Shown here piece by piece: positions 44,110 through 50,946 of a stretch of DNA of 64,000 nucleotides. Within the stretch, counting starts at the first letter, position 1. Every line of letters begins with the position of its first letter. The DNA is taken from the NCBI GenBank assembly GCA_030017715.1, contig JASEIU010000001.1, positions 65,520 through 129,519 of the forward strand. The letters run 5' to 3'. The notes below the pieces were generated by a model that saw nothing but the letters and a program-made list of their open reading frames with translations, was not told the origin of the DNA and made no database searches. Both the position numbers and the translations under genes were made by a program. Source of the DNA: Candidatus Saccharicenans sp. (GTDB lineage Bacteria; Acidobacteriota; Aminicenantia; Aminicenantales; Saccharicenantaceae).

Positions 44110-44651
44110 TGTCTATTCACCTGAACTGGCTTGATACTCTGCTGCTGGTAATCCTTCTGGTTACTTTTATCATCGGACTGGTCAAGGGTTTTATCAGGCA
44201 GATAATCGGCCTCCTGGCTGTGGTGGCCGGGTTGGTCCTGGCTTCACGTTATTATGGCTGGCTGTCCTGGAAGCTGTTCAACCGGATTGAGTCGGACTTC
44301 TGGAGAAGCGGACTGAGCTTTCTGATAATCTTTTTTGCCCTGGTTCTGGCCGGCTGGCTGGCAGGCTTTCTGCTCAGCAAATTGATGAAGGGCACTCTCA
44401 GTCTGGCCAATCATCTGCTGGGCGGGGCCCTGGGACTGCTGAAGGGTGTGCTGATCGGGGCGGTTATAGTTTTTGCCATGCTCAGCTTCGATTTTCAGCG
44501 TCAGGCCATCATCGGCTCCAGGCTGGCTCCAGCTATGGTCAAGATATCCCGGGCTCTGGTTCTTTTGATTCCGCAGAATTTAAAAGATCGTTTCAGCGAT
44601 ACAGTTAAGAGGTATGAGGGTAAAGGAGGAGGGCATGAGCAAAAAATATGA
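44109..44651 (+). CDS. cvpA: CvpA-family inner-membrane protein
   Basis: 180 residues with four membrane helices (about 8-26, 29-47, 63-85, 100-122) and the N-terminal L-D-x-L-L-L-V-I-L-L and G-F-I-R-Q pattern of CvpA. Linked in other bacteria to purine-regulated expression, colicin V production and envelope stress, consistent with purC upstream. One-base overlap with the PHP gene and 17-base overlap with the Fis-like gene. Confidence 0.85.
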   Translation: MSIHLNWLDTLLLVILLVTFIIGLVKGFIRQIIGLLAVVAGLVLASRYYGWLSWKLFNRIESDFWRSGLSFLIIFFALVLAGWLAGFLLSKLMKGTLSLANHLLGGALGLLKGVLIGAVIVFAMLSFDFQRQAIIGSRLAPAMVKISRALVLLIPQNLKDRFSDTVKRYEGKGGGHEQKI

Positions 44652-44871
44652 AGAACTGACCATCCACCAGAAGCTGGAGTCGTTGATTCGCGATATGGTC
44701 GAAAAGGAAATTCACCTCAAAGAAGCCCTGACTGAGTTTGAGAAGATTTACCTGGAAACTGCCGCCTCCAAGTACCGGGCCAATAAATCCAGAATGGCCC
44801 AGGCCCTGGGCATACACCGGAATACACTCCACAATCGTTTCAAAGCTCTGAAAATCAGGAAGAAAAAATAG
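44635..44871 (+). CDS. Small Fis-type helix-turn-helix protein
   Basis: 78 residues from ATG 44635, which is preceded by AAAGGAGGAGG; it starts inside the end of cvpA. Residues ~28-75 match the Fis/HTH_8 domain found at the C-terminus of NtrC-type activators: L-E-T-A-A-S-K-Y-R-A-N-K-S-R-M-A-Q-A-L-G-I-H-R-N-T-L-H-N-R-F-K. Length and layout resemble a stand-alone Fis-like DNA-binding protein. Lies upstream of groES behind a separate promoter. Targets unknown. Confidence 0.82.
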   Translation: MSKKYEELTIHQKLESLIRDMVEKEIHLKEALTEFEKIYLETAASKYRANKSRMAQALGIHRNTLHNRFKALKIRKKK

Positions 44872-44912
44872 CAGTCAGGGCCTCAGTCTGCTAAAATTTT
44901 AATCAGAAAATC

Positions 44913-44941
44913 TTGACAACTTTAATGTCATATTTTATAAT
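44913..44941 (+). promoter_or_regulatory. Consensus sigma-70 promoter of groES-groEL
   Basis: TTGACA (44913-44918), 17 bases, TATAAT (44936-44941): a perfect match at both boxes. The -10 shares its last base with the CIRCE element. Confidence 0.93.
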
Positions 44942-44967
44942 TAGCACTCTAAAAATCAGACTGCTAA
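44941..44967 (+). promoter_or_regulatory. CIRCE operator (HrcA site)
   Basis: TTAGCACTC-N9-GACTGCTAA. The left arm is perfect; the right arm has one mismatch (C for G at its third base). It covers the expected transcription start, so HrcA binding would block initiation of groES-groEL. No hrcA gene lies in the window. Confidence 0.9.
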
Positions 44968-44992
44968 ATTAATTTAAGTGAGGAGGTCTTTC

Positions 44993-45283
44993 ATGAAGAT
45001 TCAACCACTTTATGACCGTGTTCTCTTAAAGAGGATTGAGGAACAGGAAGTAAAGAGGGGGAACATCATCATCCCCGACACCGCCAAGGAAAAACCCCAG
45101 GAAGCTGAGGTGATTGAGGTCGGCAAGGGGAGGGTGAACGAAGAAGGAAAAGTTGTTCCCCTGACGGTTAAGAAGGGCGATCGCGTGCTCATCGGCAAGT
45201 ACAGCGGCACCGAAGTCACCATCGACGGTGTGGAGCATGTCATCGTCCGCGAAGAAGAAATTCTTGCTGTTATAACCAAGTAA
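44993..45283 (+). CDS. groS: Co-chaperonin GroES
   Basis: 96 residues from ATG 44993, with GAGGAGGT before it (the GTG at 44978 is part of that region). [12 protein letters not shown], mobile loop around [23 protein letters not shown] and the terminal E-E-I-L-A-V-I mark the family. First gene of the groES-groEL operon, 18 bases from groEL. Confidence 0.97.
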   Translation: MKIQPLYDRVLLKRIEEQEVKRGNIIIPDTAKEKPQEAEVIEVGKGRVNEEGKVVPLTVKKGDRVLIGKYSGTEVTIDGVEHVIVREEEILAVITK

Positions 45284-45301
45284 CGGATAAGGAGGTAGAC
45301 C

Positions 45302-46918
45302 ATGGCTAAACAAATTATCGTTGGAGATGAAGCCAGACAGGCTTTATTGAGAGGCGTCAACATTCTGAGCAACGTGGTCAAGGCCACCCTGGGACCGCGC
45401 GGCAAAAACGTTATCCTTGATAAGAAGTTCGGTTCCCCCACCAGCACCAAGGACGGCGTGACCGTGGCCAAGGAAATCGAACTGAAAGACCCCTGGGAGA
45501 ACATGGGGGCGCAGCTGGTCAAGGAGGTAGCTTCCAAGACCTCTGACGTGGCCGGCGACGGAACCACCACGGCCACCGTTCTGGCCCAGATAATCTACGC
45601 CGAGGGCATCAAGCATGTGACTGCCGGCCGGAATCCCAACCTGATCAAGAAGGGAATCGACCGGACAGTTGAAGAAGTGGTTAAAGAACTCAAAAGCATG
45701 AGCCGGGAAGTCACCGGCGAGATGATCGCCCAGGTCGGTGCCATTTCCGCCAACAACGACGAATCCATCGGCAAAATTATCGCTGAGGCCATGGAGAAAG
45801 TCGGCAAGGACGGCGTTATCACCGTGGAAGAGGCCAAAGGTCTGGAAACCACCCTGGAATTCGTCGAGGGTATGCAGTTCGACCGCGGCTATCTCTCCCC
45901 CTACTTCATCACCGACCCGGAGAGAATGGAGTGCGTGCTGGAGAATCCGCTGATTCTGCTCCATGAGAAAAAGATTTCCAACCTGAGAGAGTTCCTGCCG
46001 CTGCTGGAAAGCGTGGCCAAAATGGGCCGGGCTCTGCTGGTAGTGGCGGAAGAAGTCGAAGGCGAAGCTCTGGCCACCCTGGTGGTCAATAAGCTCAAAG
46101 GCACCCTGATGTGCTGCGCCGTCAAGGCTCCTGGTTTCGGCGACAGGCGGAAAGCCATGCTGGAAGACATTGCCATCCTGACCGGAGGCAAGGTCATCAC
46201 CGAGGATATCGGAGTTAAGCTGGAAAATGTTACCATGGACTGGCTGGGTGAAGCGGCCAAGGTGGTGGTTGACAAAGACAATACTACCATCGTTGAAGGC
46301 AAGGGCAAACACAGCGAAATCCAGGCCAGGATCAAGCAGATCCGGACCCAGATCGAAGAAACCACTTCCGACTACGACCGTGAAAAACTGCAGGAAAGAC
46401 TGGCCAAGATGGTCGGCGGAGTGGCCCTGATCAAGGTCGGAGCGGCTACCGAGACCGAACTCAAGGAAAAGAAAGCCCGGGTTGAAGACGCCATGCACGC
46501 CACCAAGGCGGCCGTGGAAGAGGGTATCGTTCCCGGAGGCGGAGTGGCCCTGCTGCGCTGCCAGAAAGCCCTGGAAAAGCTGAGCCTGGACGGCGATATG
46601 CAGATCGGCCTGCAGATCATCCGCCGGGCCATCGAGGAACCGCTGCGCCAGATTGCCGAAAACGCCGGGTACGAGGGCTCCATCGTGGTGGAGAAGGTCC
46701 GGGAAATGAAGCCGGATTTCGGGTTCAACGCCCTGACCGAAAAGTATGAGGACATGATCAAGGCCGGAATCGTTGACCCGACCAAGGTTGTTCGCACCGC
46801 CCTGCAGAATGCGGCCAGCATTGCCGGATTGCTTCTGACCACCGAAGGTTGCGTTACCGAAATTCCCGAGGAAGAGAAGAAACCCTCCTATCCCACCCCG
46901 CCCAGCGACATGTATTGA
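45302..46918 (+). CDS. groL: Chaperonin GroEL
   Basis: 538 residues. ATP-site motifs [17 protein letters not shown] and [11 protein letters not shown], plus G-G-G-V-A-L-L. Folds proteins with GroES in the cytoplasm. The C-terminus ends [15 protein letters not shown] and lacks the usual Gly-Gly-Met repeats except for the terminal M-Y. AAGGAGGT before ATG. Transcription ends at a strong hairpin just downstream. Confidence 0.98.
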   Translation: MAKQIIVGDEARQALLRGVNILSNVVKATLGPRGKNVILDKKFGSPTSTKDGVTVAKEIELKDPWENMGAQLVKEVASKTSDVAGDGTTTATVLAQIIYAEGIKHVTAGRNPNLIKKGIDRTVEEVVKELKSMSREVTGEMIAQVGAISANNDESIGKIIAEAMEKVGKDGVITVEEAKGLETTLEFVEGMQFDRGYLSPYFITDPERMECVLENPLILLHEKKISNLREFLPLLESVAKMGRALLVVAEEVEGEALATLVVNKLKGTLMCCAVKAPGFGDRRKAMLEDIAILTGGKVITEDIGVKLENVTMDWLGEAAKVVVDKDNTTIVEGKGKHSEIQARIKQIRTQIEETTSDYDREKLQERLAKMVGGVALIKVGAATETELKEKKARVEDAMHATKAAVEEGIVPGGGVALLRCQKALEKLSLDGDMQIGLQIIRRAIEEPLRQIAENAGYEGSIVVEKVREMKPDFGFNALTEKYEDMIKAGIVDPTKVVRTALQNAASIAGLLLTTEGCVTEIPEEEKKPSYPTPPSDMY

Positions 46919-46945
46919 TAGCTGATAACTGCAGCAGTTAACGAT

Positions 46946-46987
46946 AAGGCCGCTTTCAGGTTGACTGAAAGCGGCCTTTCTTTTTTT
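46946..46987 (+). terminator. Intrinsic terminator of groES-groEL
   Basis: A 14-bp stem (46946-46959 with 46965-46978), five-base loop, followed by TTCTTTTTTT. Its T-run abuts the -35 box of the next gene. Confidence 0.93.
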
Positions 46988-47015
46988 GAGCCCGGCGGCC
47001 GGCCTGTGGTATATT
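46986..47015 (+). promoter_or_regulatory. Putative promoter of the LptF-LptG fusion gene
   Basis: TTGAGC (46986-46991), 18 bases, TATATT (47010-47015). Leader about 30 bases without an evident Shine-Dalgarno sequence. Confidence 0.5.
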
Positions 47016-47051
47016 AAGCGCGTTGACAACTGGCAATCAAAAAAAATTCTG

Positions 47052-49349
47052 ATGAAAATTCTCGACCGGTATCTGCTGCGAGAGATTATCCCGGCTTTTC
47101 TGGTTTCCCTGGGTTTTATCATCCTGGTCTTGCTGATGAACGAACTGTTCTACCTGGCAGAAATTTTTCTGACCCGGGAAGTGCCCCTGAAAGTTGTTCT
47201 CAGGGTTCTGCTTTTTCTTCTGCCCTCCATCCTGTCCCTGGCCCTGCCCCTGGCTTTTATGTCCGGGGTGCTGGGCGGGCTCGGCCGCCTGGCCGGGGAC
47301 CGCGAAGCCGAAGCTCTGCGCTTGCTGGGCATAAGTCCCGGCCGGGTGCTGGGGCCTGTTCTGGTTCTGGGCGGCGCGCTGTTTATAATCTGCCTGACCT
47401 TCACCTTCTGGCTCACTCCGGCGGCCAATTACCGCTGGCTTCAGACCATGGTCAATTCCGTGCTGAATGAGGTCAGGCTGGACCTCGAACCCGGCCGGTT
47501 CTTGGAGTCTCTCCCGGGCAAAGTCCTGTACCTGGAAAGAATGAAAGCTGGCGGACAGTGGCAGGAGGTTTTTCTGTATCAAAAGGACGATTCGGGCGGA
47601 GTGGAAATAATCGCGGCCGGAGAAGCCAGGCTCGAGCTCTGGCCCGAACGGCAGGAAGCCTCGATTCTGCTGGAGAAGGGCCGGAGTTACAGGCTTCGTC
47701 CCGAAGACCCTGACAGCCTGAGTCTGGCCGAATTTGAAAGAAGCCGTCAGAACCTGGACCTTAAAGGTCTGAAGCAGAATTTTTCGCTGGTAAAAAAGAG
47801 CCGTGAAAAAGACATCAAGGAACTATGGAATGACAGAAAGCTTTTCAGGGGTCAAGACACCTATGAAAGTCGCCTGACGGCCCTGGAACTTCATAAAAGG
47901 TTTAGCCTTTCGGCTACCTGCCTGCTGTTTGTTTTTTTGGGAGTGGGACTTGGCTGGAGGCAATGGCCGGGCGGTCGGCTGGGTGGTTACGGTCTGAGCC
48001 TGCTGCTAATTCTGGCTTACTATTTCCTGCTGATAACCGGAGAACAGAAGGCCCTGCAGGGGAGCCTGGCCCCCTGGCTGGCCATGTGGCTGCCCAACCT
48101 GATTATCCTGGCCGCCGGCCTGCATTTCTTCTTCCGGACGTTCATGGGTGACCGGGGGATAAGGGTTCTCCGACCGGCCGGCCTGAAGAGAGCTTTATCA
48201 AGCTTACATAAGCGACCGGGTGTTTTAAGAAATAAGGCCCTGGCCACTGTCAGAACCGGCGGGGCCTTGACCGCTCTTACCGATAGCTATGTTTTTTCCA
48301 GATTCTTTCGGTTATTGTTTTGGATTTTTTTAGCCCTGCTGGTGGTTATGGCGGCCGTGACTTTTCTTTGGCGGCTGGAGCTTGTTCAGGACCACGACAG
48401 GACCTGGAAAGACCTCCTGGCTTTTATCTGGTTCAAGACCCCGGAATTTGCCCTTTTCAGTCTTCTGCTGGCGGTCCCGGCTGCAACCGCCCTCAGCCTG
48501 GGGCTTTTTTACCGGCGTAAGGAGATACTGGCTTTCATTTCCTCGGGCTTGAGCTACTCGCGGGTGATTCGCTCGCTGCTGATTTTTGGCCTGCTTCTTA
48601 CTCCGCTGCTGTTTGTCTGGCAGGACCGAATTCTCAGCCGCAGCAATTATAGGGCGGAAGAGCTCTGGGCCCGGTTGTCAGACCGTCCGGCCCGAACCTT
48701 CAGCTTTGCCAATCGCTACTGGCTCAAATCCCGGATTGACGGTCATTTCTATCACTATGAGTTGATCCGGCCTGAAATCAGGTCCCTTTACCGCCTGCTG
48801 ATTCTGGAACAGGCGGCGGACCGGCCGGGTTTCGACAGGATACTCTACGCCGGAGAAGCCCTGGTTCAGGACGAACGGCTGATTTTGAAGGATGGCTGGG
48901 AGCGGACTTTTTCAGACCAGGAGTCGAGACTGAACAGATTTGGCCTGATGAGCCTGGAATTGCCCGGTGCCGCCCATCATCTCTTCAGGGAATGGAAAGA
49001 GCCGGCTGCCATGAAGGCCGCGGAGCTCAAATCTTACGCCCGGGAGCTGGAAGAATCGGGCCTTCCGGCCGGCCGCTTTTGCCTGGAGGCTCAATTCCGC
49101 CTGGCCTTTTCATTTTCAGGGCTGGCGCTTATTCTGCTGGCCTGCGCTTTGACCGGACTCCTGGCGGTAAGGGGATTTCTCTGGCCGCTGGCCGGCAGCT
49201 TGACAGCCGTGTTCGTTTACTGGCAGAGCCTGGCCGTTTTGAGAAGTCTTGGCCTGGCCGGACTACTGACGGCTTTTCTGGCCGCCTGGAGCGGGCCGAT
49301 AATTTTTCTACTGCTAGGGATTTATCTTTTATCCAGAGCAAGAACCTGA
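47052..49349 (+). CDS. Fused LptF-LptG lipopolysaccharide export permease
   Basis: 765 residues, twice the ~360 of a single YjgP/YjgQ protein. Two full modules in tandem: module 1 (1-~370) begins I-L-D-R-Y-L-L-R-E-I-I-P-A-F, has helices, a periplasmic beta-jellyroll (~135-260) and three terminal helices; module 2 (~410-765) begins D-S-Y-V-F-S-R-F-F-R-L-L-F and repeats the plan. In the Lpt system LptF and LptG are separate inner-membrane proteins working with the LptB ATPase to move LPS. Here one polypeptide appears to supply both halves. ATG 47052 chosen by the conserved M-K-I-L-D-R-Y-L. No lptB, lptA or lptC nearby. Confidence 0.88.
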   Translation: MKILDRYLLREIIPAFLVSLGFIILVLLMNELFYLAEIFLTREVPLKVVLRVLLFLLPSILSLALPLAFMSGVLGGLGRLAGDREAEALRLLGISPGRVLGPVLVLGGALFIICLTFTFWLTPAANYRWLQTMVNSVLNEVRLDLEPGRFLESLPGKVLYLERMKAGGQWQEVFLYQKDDSGGVEIIAAGEARLELWPERQEASILLEKGRSYRLRPEDPDSLSLAEFERSRQNLDLKGLKQNFSLVKKSREKDIKELWNDRKLFRGQDTYESRLTALELHKRFSLSATCLLFVFLGVGLGWRQWPGGRLGGYGLSLLLILAYYFLLITGEQKALQGSLAPWLAMWLPNLIILAAGLHFFFRTFMGDRGIRVLRPAGLKRALSSLHKRPGVLRNKALATVRTGGALTALTDSYVFSRFFRLLFWIFLALLVVMAAVTFLWRLELVQDHDRTWKDLLAFIWFKTPEFALFSLLLAVPAATALSLGLFYRRKEILAFISSGLSYSRVIRSLLIFGLLLTPLLFVWQDRILSRSNYRAEELWARLSDRPARTFSFANRYWLKSRIDGHFYHYELIRPEIRSLYRLLILEQAADRPGFDRILYAGEALVQDERLILKDGWERTFSDQESRLNRFGLMSLELPGAAHHLFREWKEPAAMKAAELKSYARELEESGLPAGRFCLEAQFRLAFSFSGLALILLACALTGLLAVRGFLWPLAGSLTAVFVYWQSLAVLRSLGLAGLLTAFLAAWSGPIIFLLLGIYLLSRART

Positions 49350-49360
49350 GACCGGCACTA

Positions 49361-49846
49361 TTACATCTTGTACTTGCCCAGGTCTTCGGGTTTCAGGCTC
49401 TCCAGCCACTGTCTGAGTTTTTCGGAGTTTTCCAGATTCTCTTCGCTCTTCAAGCTGTGGGCTTTCCTGATGACTTCTTCGTCAACATATATCGGGGCAT
49501 TCAGTCTGAGGGCCAGAGCAATAGCATCAGAGGGCCTGGAATCTATCAGATATGGGGTGTCCTGGTGGCGGCAGTAGATTATGGCATAGAAGGTGTTGTC
49601 GCGAACGTCATTGACCACTATCCGGTCAACCGAAATCTGGAGCTGTTCCAGGAAATTCTTCATCAGGTCATGGGTCATCGGACGCGGGGTGGGCACGCCT
49701 TCCAGGCTCAGGGCGATGGCGTTGGCTTCAAAAACGCCGATCCAGATGGGCAGAATCCGGTCAGACAGGGGGTCTTCCAGAACGACGATGGGCATCTTGG
49801 AAATCGGGTCGACCACCAGACCTTTGATTTTCATCAGAATTTCCAT
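49361..49846 (-). CDS. DUF151 bifunctional nuclease family protein
   Basis: 161 residues. Full DUF151 domain: V-D-P-I-S-K-M-P-I-V-V-L-E-D, L-P-I-W-I-G-V-F-E-A-N-A-I-A, R-P-M-T-H-D-L-M, and D-S-R-P-S-D-A-I-A-L-A-L-R. Characterised homologues cleave DNA and RNA; in bacteria the role is unclear. GGGAGG before ATG. Convergent with the LptF-LptG gene, 11 bases apart. Confidence 0.9.
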   Translation of the reverse strand: MEILMKIKGLVVDPISKMPIVVLEDPLSDRILPIWIGVFEANAIALSLEGVPTPRPMTHDLMKNFLEQLQISVDRIVVNDVRDNTFYAIIYCRHQDTPYLIDSRPSDAIALALRLNAPIYVDEEVIRKAHSLKSEENLENSEKLRQWLESLKPEDLGKYKM

Positions 49847-49872
49847 TCGGCGCTCCCTCCCGGTACAAATTT

Positions 49873-49901
49873 AATATAGATTCCGGGGTAAGAGTTGTCA
49901 A
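49873..49901 (-). promoter_or_regulatory. Sigma-70-like promoter of the DUF151 gene
   Basis: On the - strand TTGACA (49901-49896), 17 bases, TATATT (49878-49873). About 20 bases of leader. Confidence 0.75.
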
Positions 49902-49957
49902 GGAAAAGCTGGCCTACCTGGTCTGTTTCCGGCCCTTAAGGGCTTTTATATGACCTG

Positions 49958-49966
49958 TGTTATAAT
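49958..49966 (+). promoter_or_regulatory. Extended -10 promoter of the short GWxTD gene
   Basis: TGTTATAAT, an extended -10 consensus, with a second TATAAT overlapping at 49966-49971. ATG 49980 follows after 13 (or 8) bases, so the leader is minimal or absent. Confidence 0.6.
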
Positions 49967-49979
49967 ATAATCAAAGACA

Positions 49980-50909
49980 ATGAACGCAACCAAAACAAAA
50001 GGCTTCCGGATTTCTTTTTTCTTGATTGTCATCCCGGTGCTCTTTTTCCGCTGCGGCACCGCCCGGCTGGAAAAAGCGCTCGGACCCAAAGACCGGGAAT
50101 TTCTATCAATCGCCCGGTACACCATTACTTCAGAAGAAAGGAAGATTTTTCTGAAGTTGCCCCCCAGCGAGCGAAAAAGTTTCATAGAAGAATTCTGGAA
50201 GCGCCGGGATCCTCTTCCGGAAACGGTGGCCAACGAATTCAAGGAAGAGTATCTGCTTCGCATCGAGCAGGCCAACAAGCTTTTTGGTGAAGGCGGAAAC
50301 CAGGGCTGGCTGAGCGACCGGGGGAGAGTCTGGATTACCCTCGGGCCGCCAGACCACCGTGAGACCTATCCCCGGGGACAGAGTTTTTATGGCTTTCCGG
50401 TTGAAATCTGGCACTACGGCTTCTATCAGATTTATTTCATCGACCGGTTCTGGAATGGAAACTATCAACTGGACCCGGCCAGCGCCCAGCAGATTGCCGA
50501 AATAACCCGGGTCCAGGTTAGCTGGAATCAACCCGGCGGCCGGTTGTTTCAGAGCAGCCGGGCAATGGATTTTGAGGTTAGAATGGACCGGACGGCCGGG
50601 GACCGGGCGCTGATTGTGGTCAGTCTGCCTTATAGCCAGATCTGGTTTAAAGCCCGGGAGGCCAGGTTGGAGACGGTTATCGAGGTCAAGATTGAAATAG
50701 AAGATGCCGCCGGCAAAAAAGTCCGGGAGGACGACCGGACGGTTGAAATTTCGGTGACTCCGGAAGAGTTAAAGGATAAGTTTGACCGGACCTACGACCT
50801 CGAATTCCAGGCCGAGGTCAGCGGCCAGAGTCCTTTTACCATTAAAGTCACGGTGGAGAACAAGACCGAGAACAAGAAATCGGAAAAAAAACTTAAATTT
50901 GATTTCTGA
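49980..50909 (+). CDS. Short exported GWxTD-domain protein (no TPR)
   Basis: 309 residues. N-terminal hydrophobic segment 11-24 followed by Cys25 (L-F-F-R-C-G), which is not a canonical lipobox, so anchor or signal peptide are both possible. GWxTD domain: F-I-E-E-F-W-K-R-R-D-P (68-78), signature G-W-L-S-D (109-113), then V-W-I-T-L-G-P-P. The remaining ~190 residues are beta-rich with a Lys-rich end. It lacks the TPR tail of its two long paralogues. No Shine-Dalgarno sequence. Convergent with the second sulfatase-TPR gene. Confidence 0.85.
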   Translation: MNATKTKGFRISFFLIVIPVLFFRCGTARLEKALGPKDREFLSIARYTITSEERKIFLKLPPSERKSFIEEFWKRRDPLPETVANEFKEEYLLRIEQANKLFGEGGNQGWLSDRGRVWITLGPPDHRETYPRGQSFYGFPVEIWHYGFYQIYFIDRFWNGNYQLDPASAQQIAEITRVQVSWNQPGGRLFQSSRAMDFEVRMDRTAGDRALIVVSLPYSQIWFKAREARLETVIEVKIEIEDAAGKKVREDDRTVEISVTPEELKDKFDRTYDLEFQAEVSGQSPFTIKVTVENKTENKKSEKKLKFDF

Positions 50910-50946
50910 AAGCAGCGTTTTCGGGGGCAACGAAACCTTTTCTCAT

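Noticed and set aside
45344-47122. 592-residue open frame antisense to groEL
   Set aside because: It mirrors a highly conserved gene in GC-rich codons; the product is a His/Gly/Phe-rich shadow without domains or SD.
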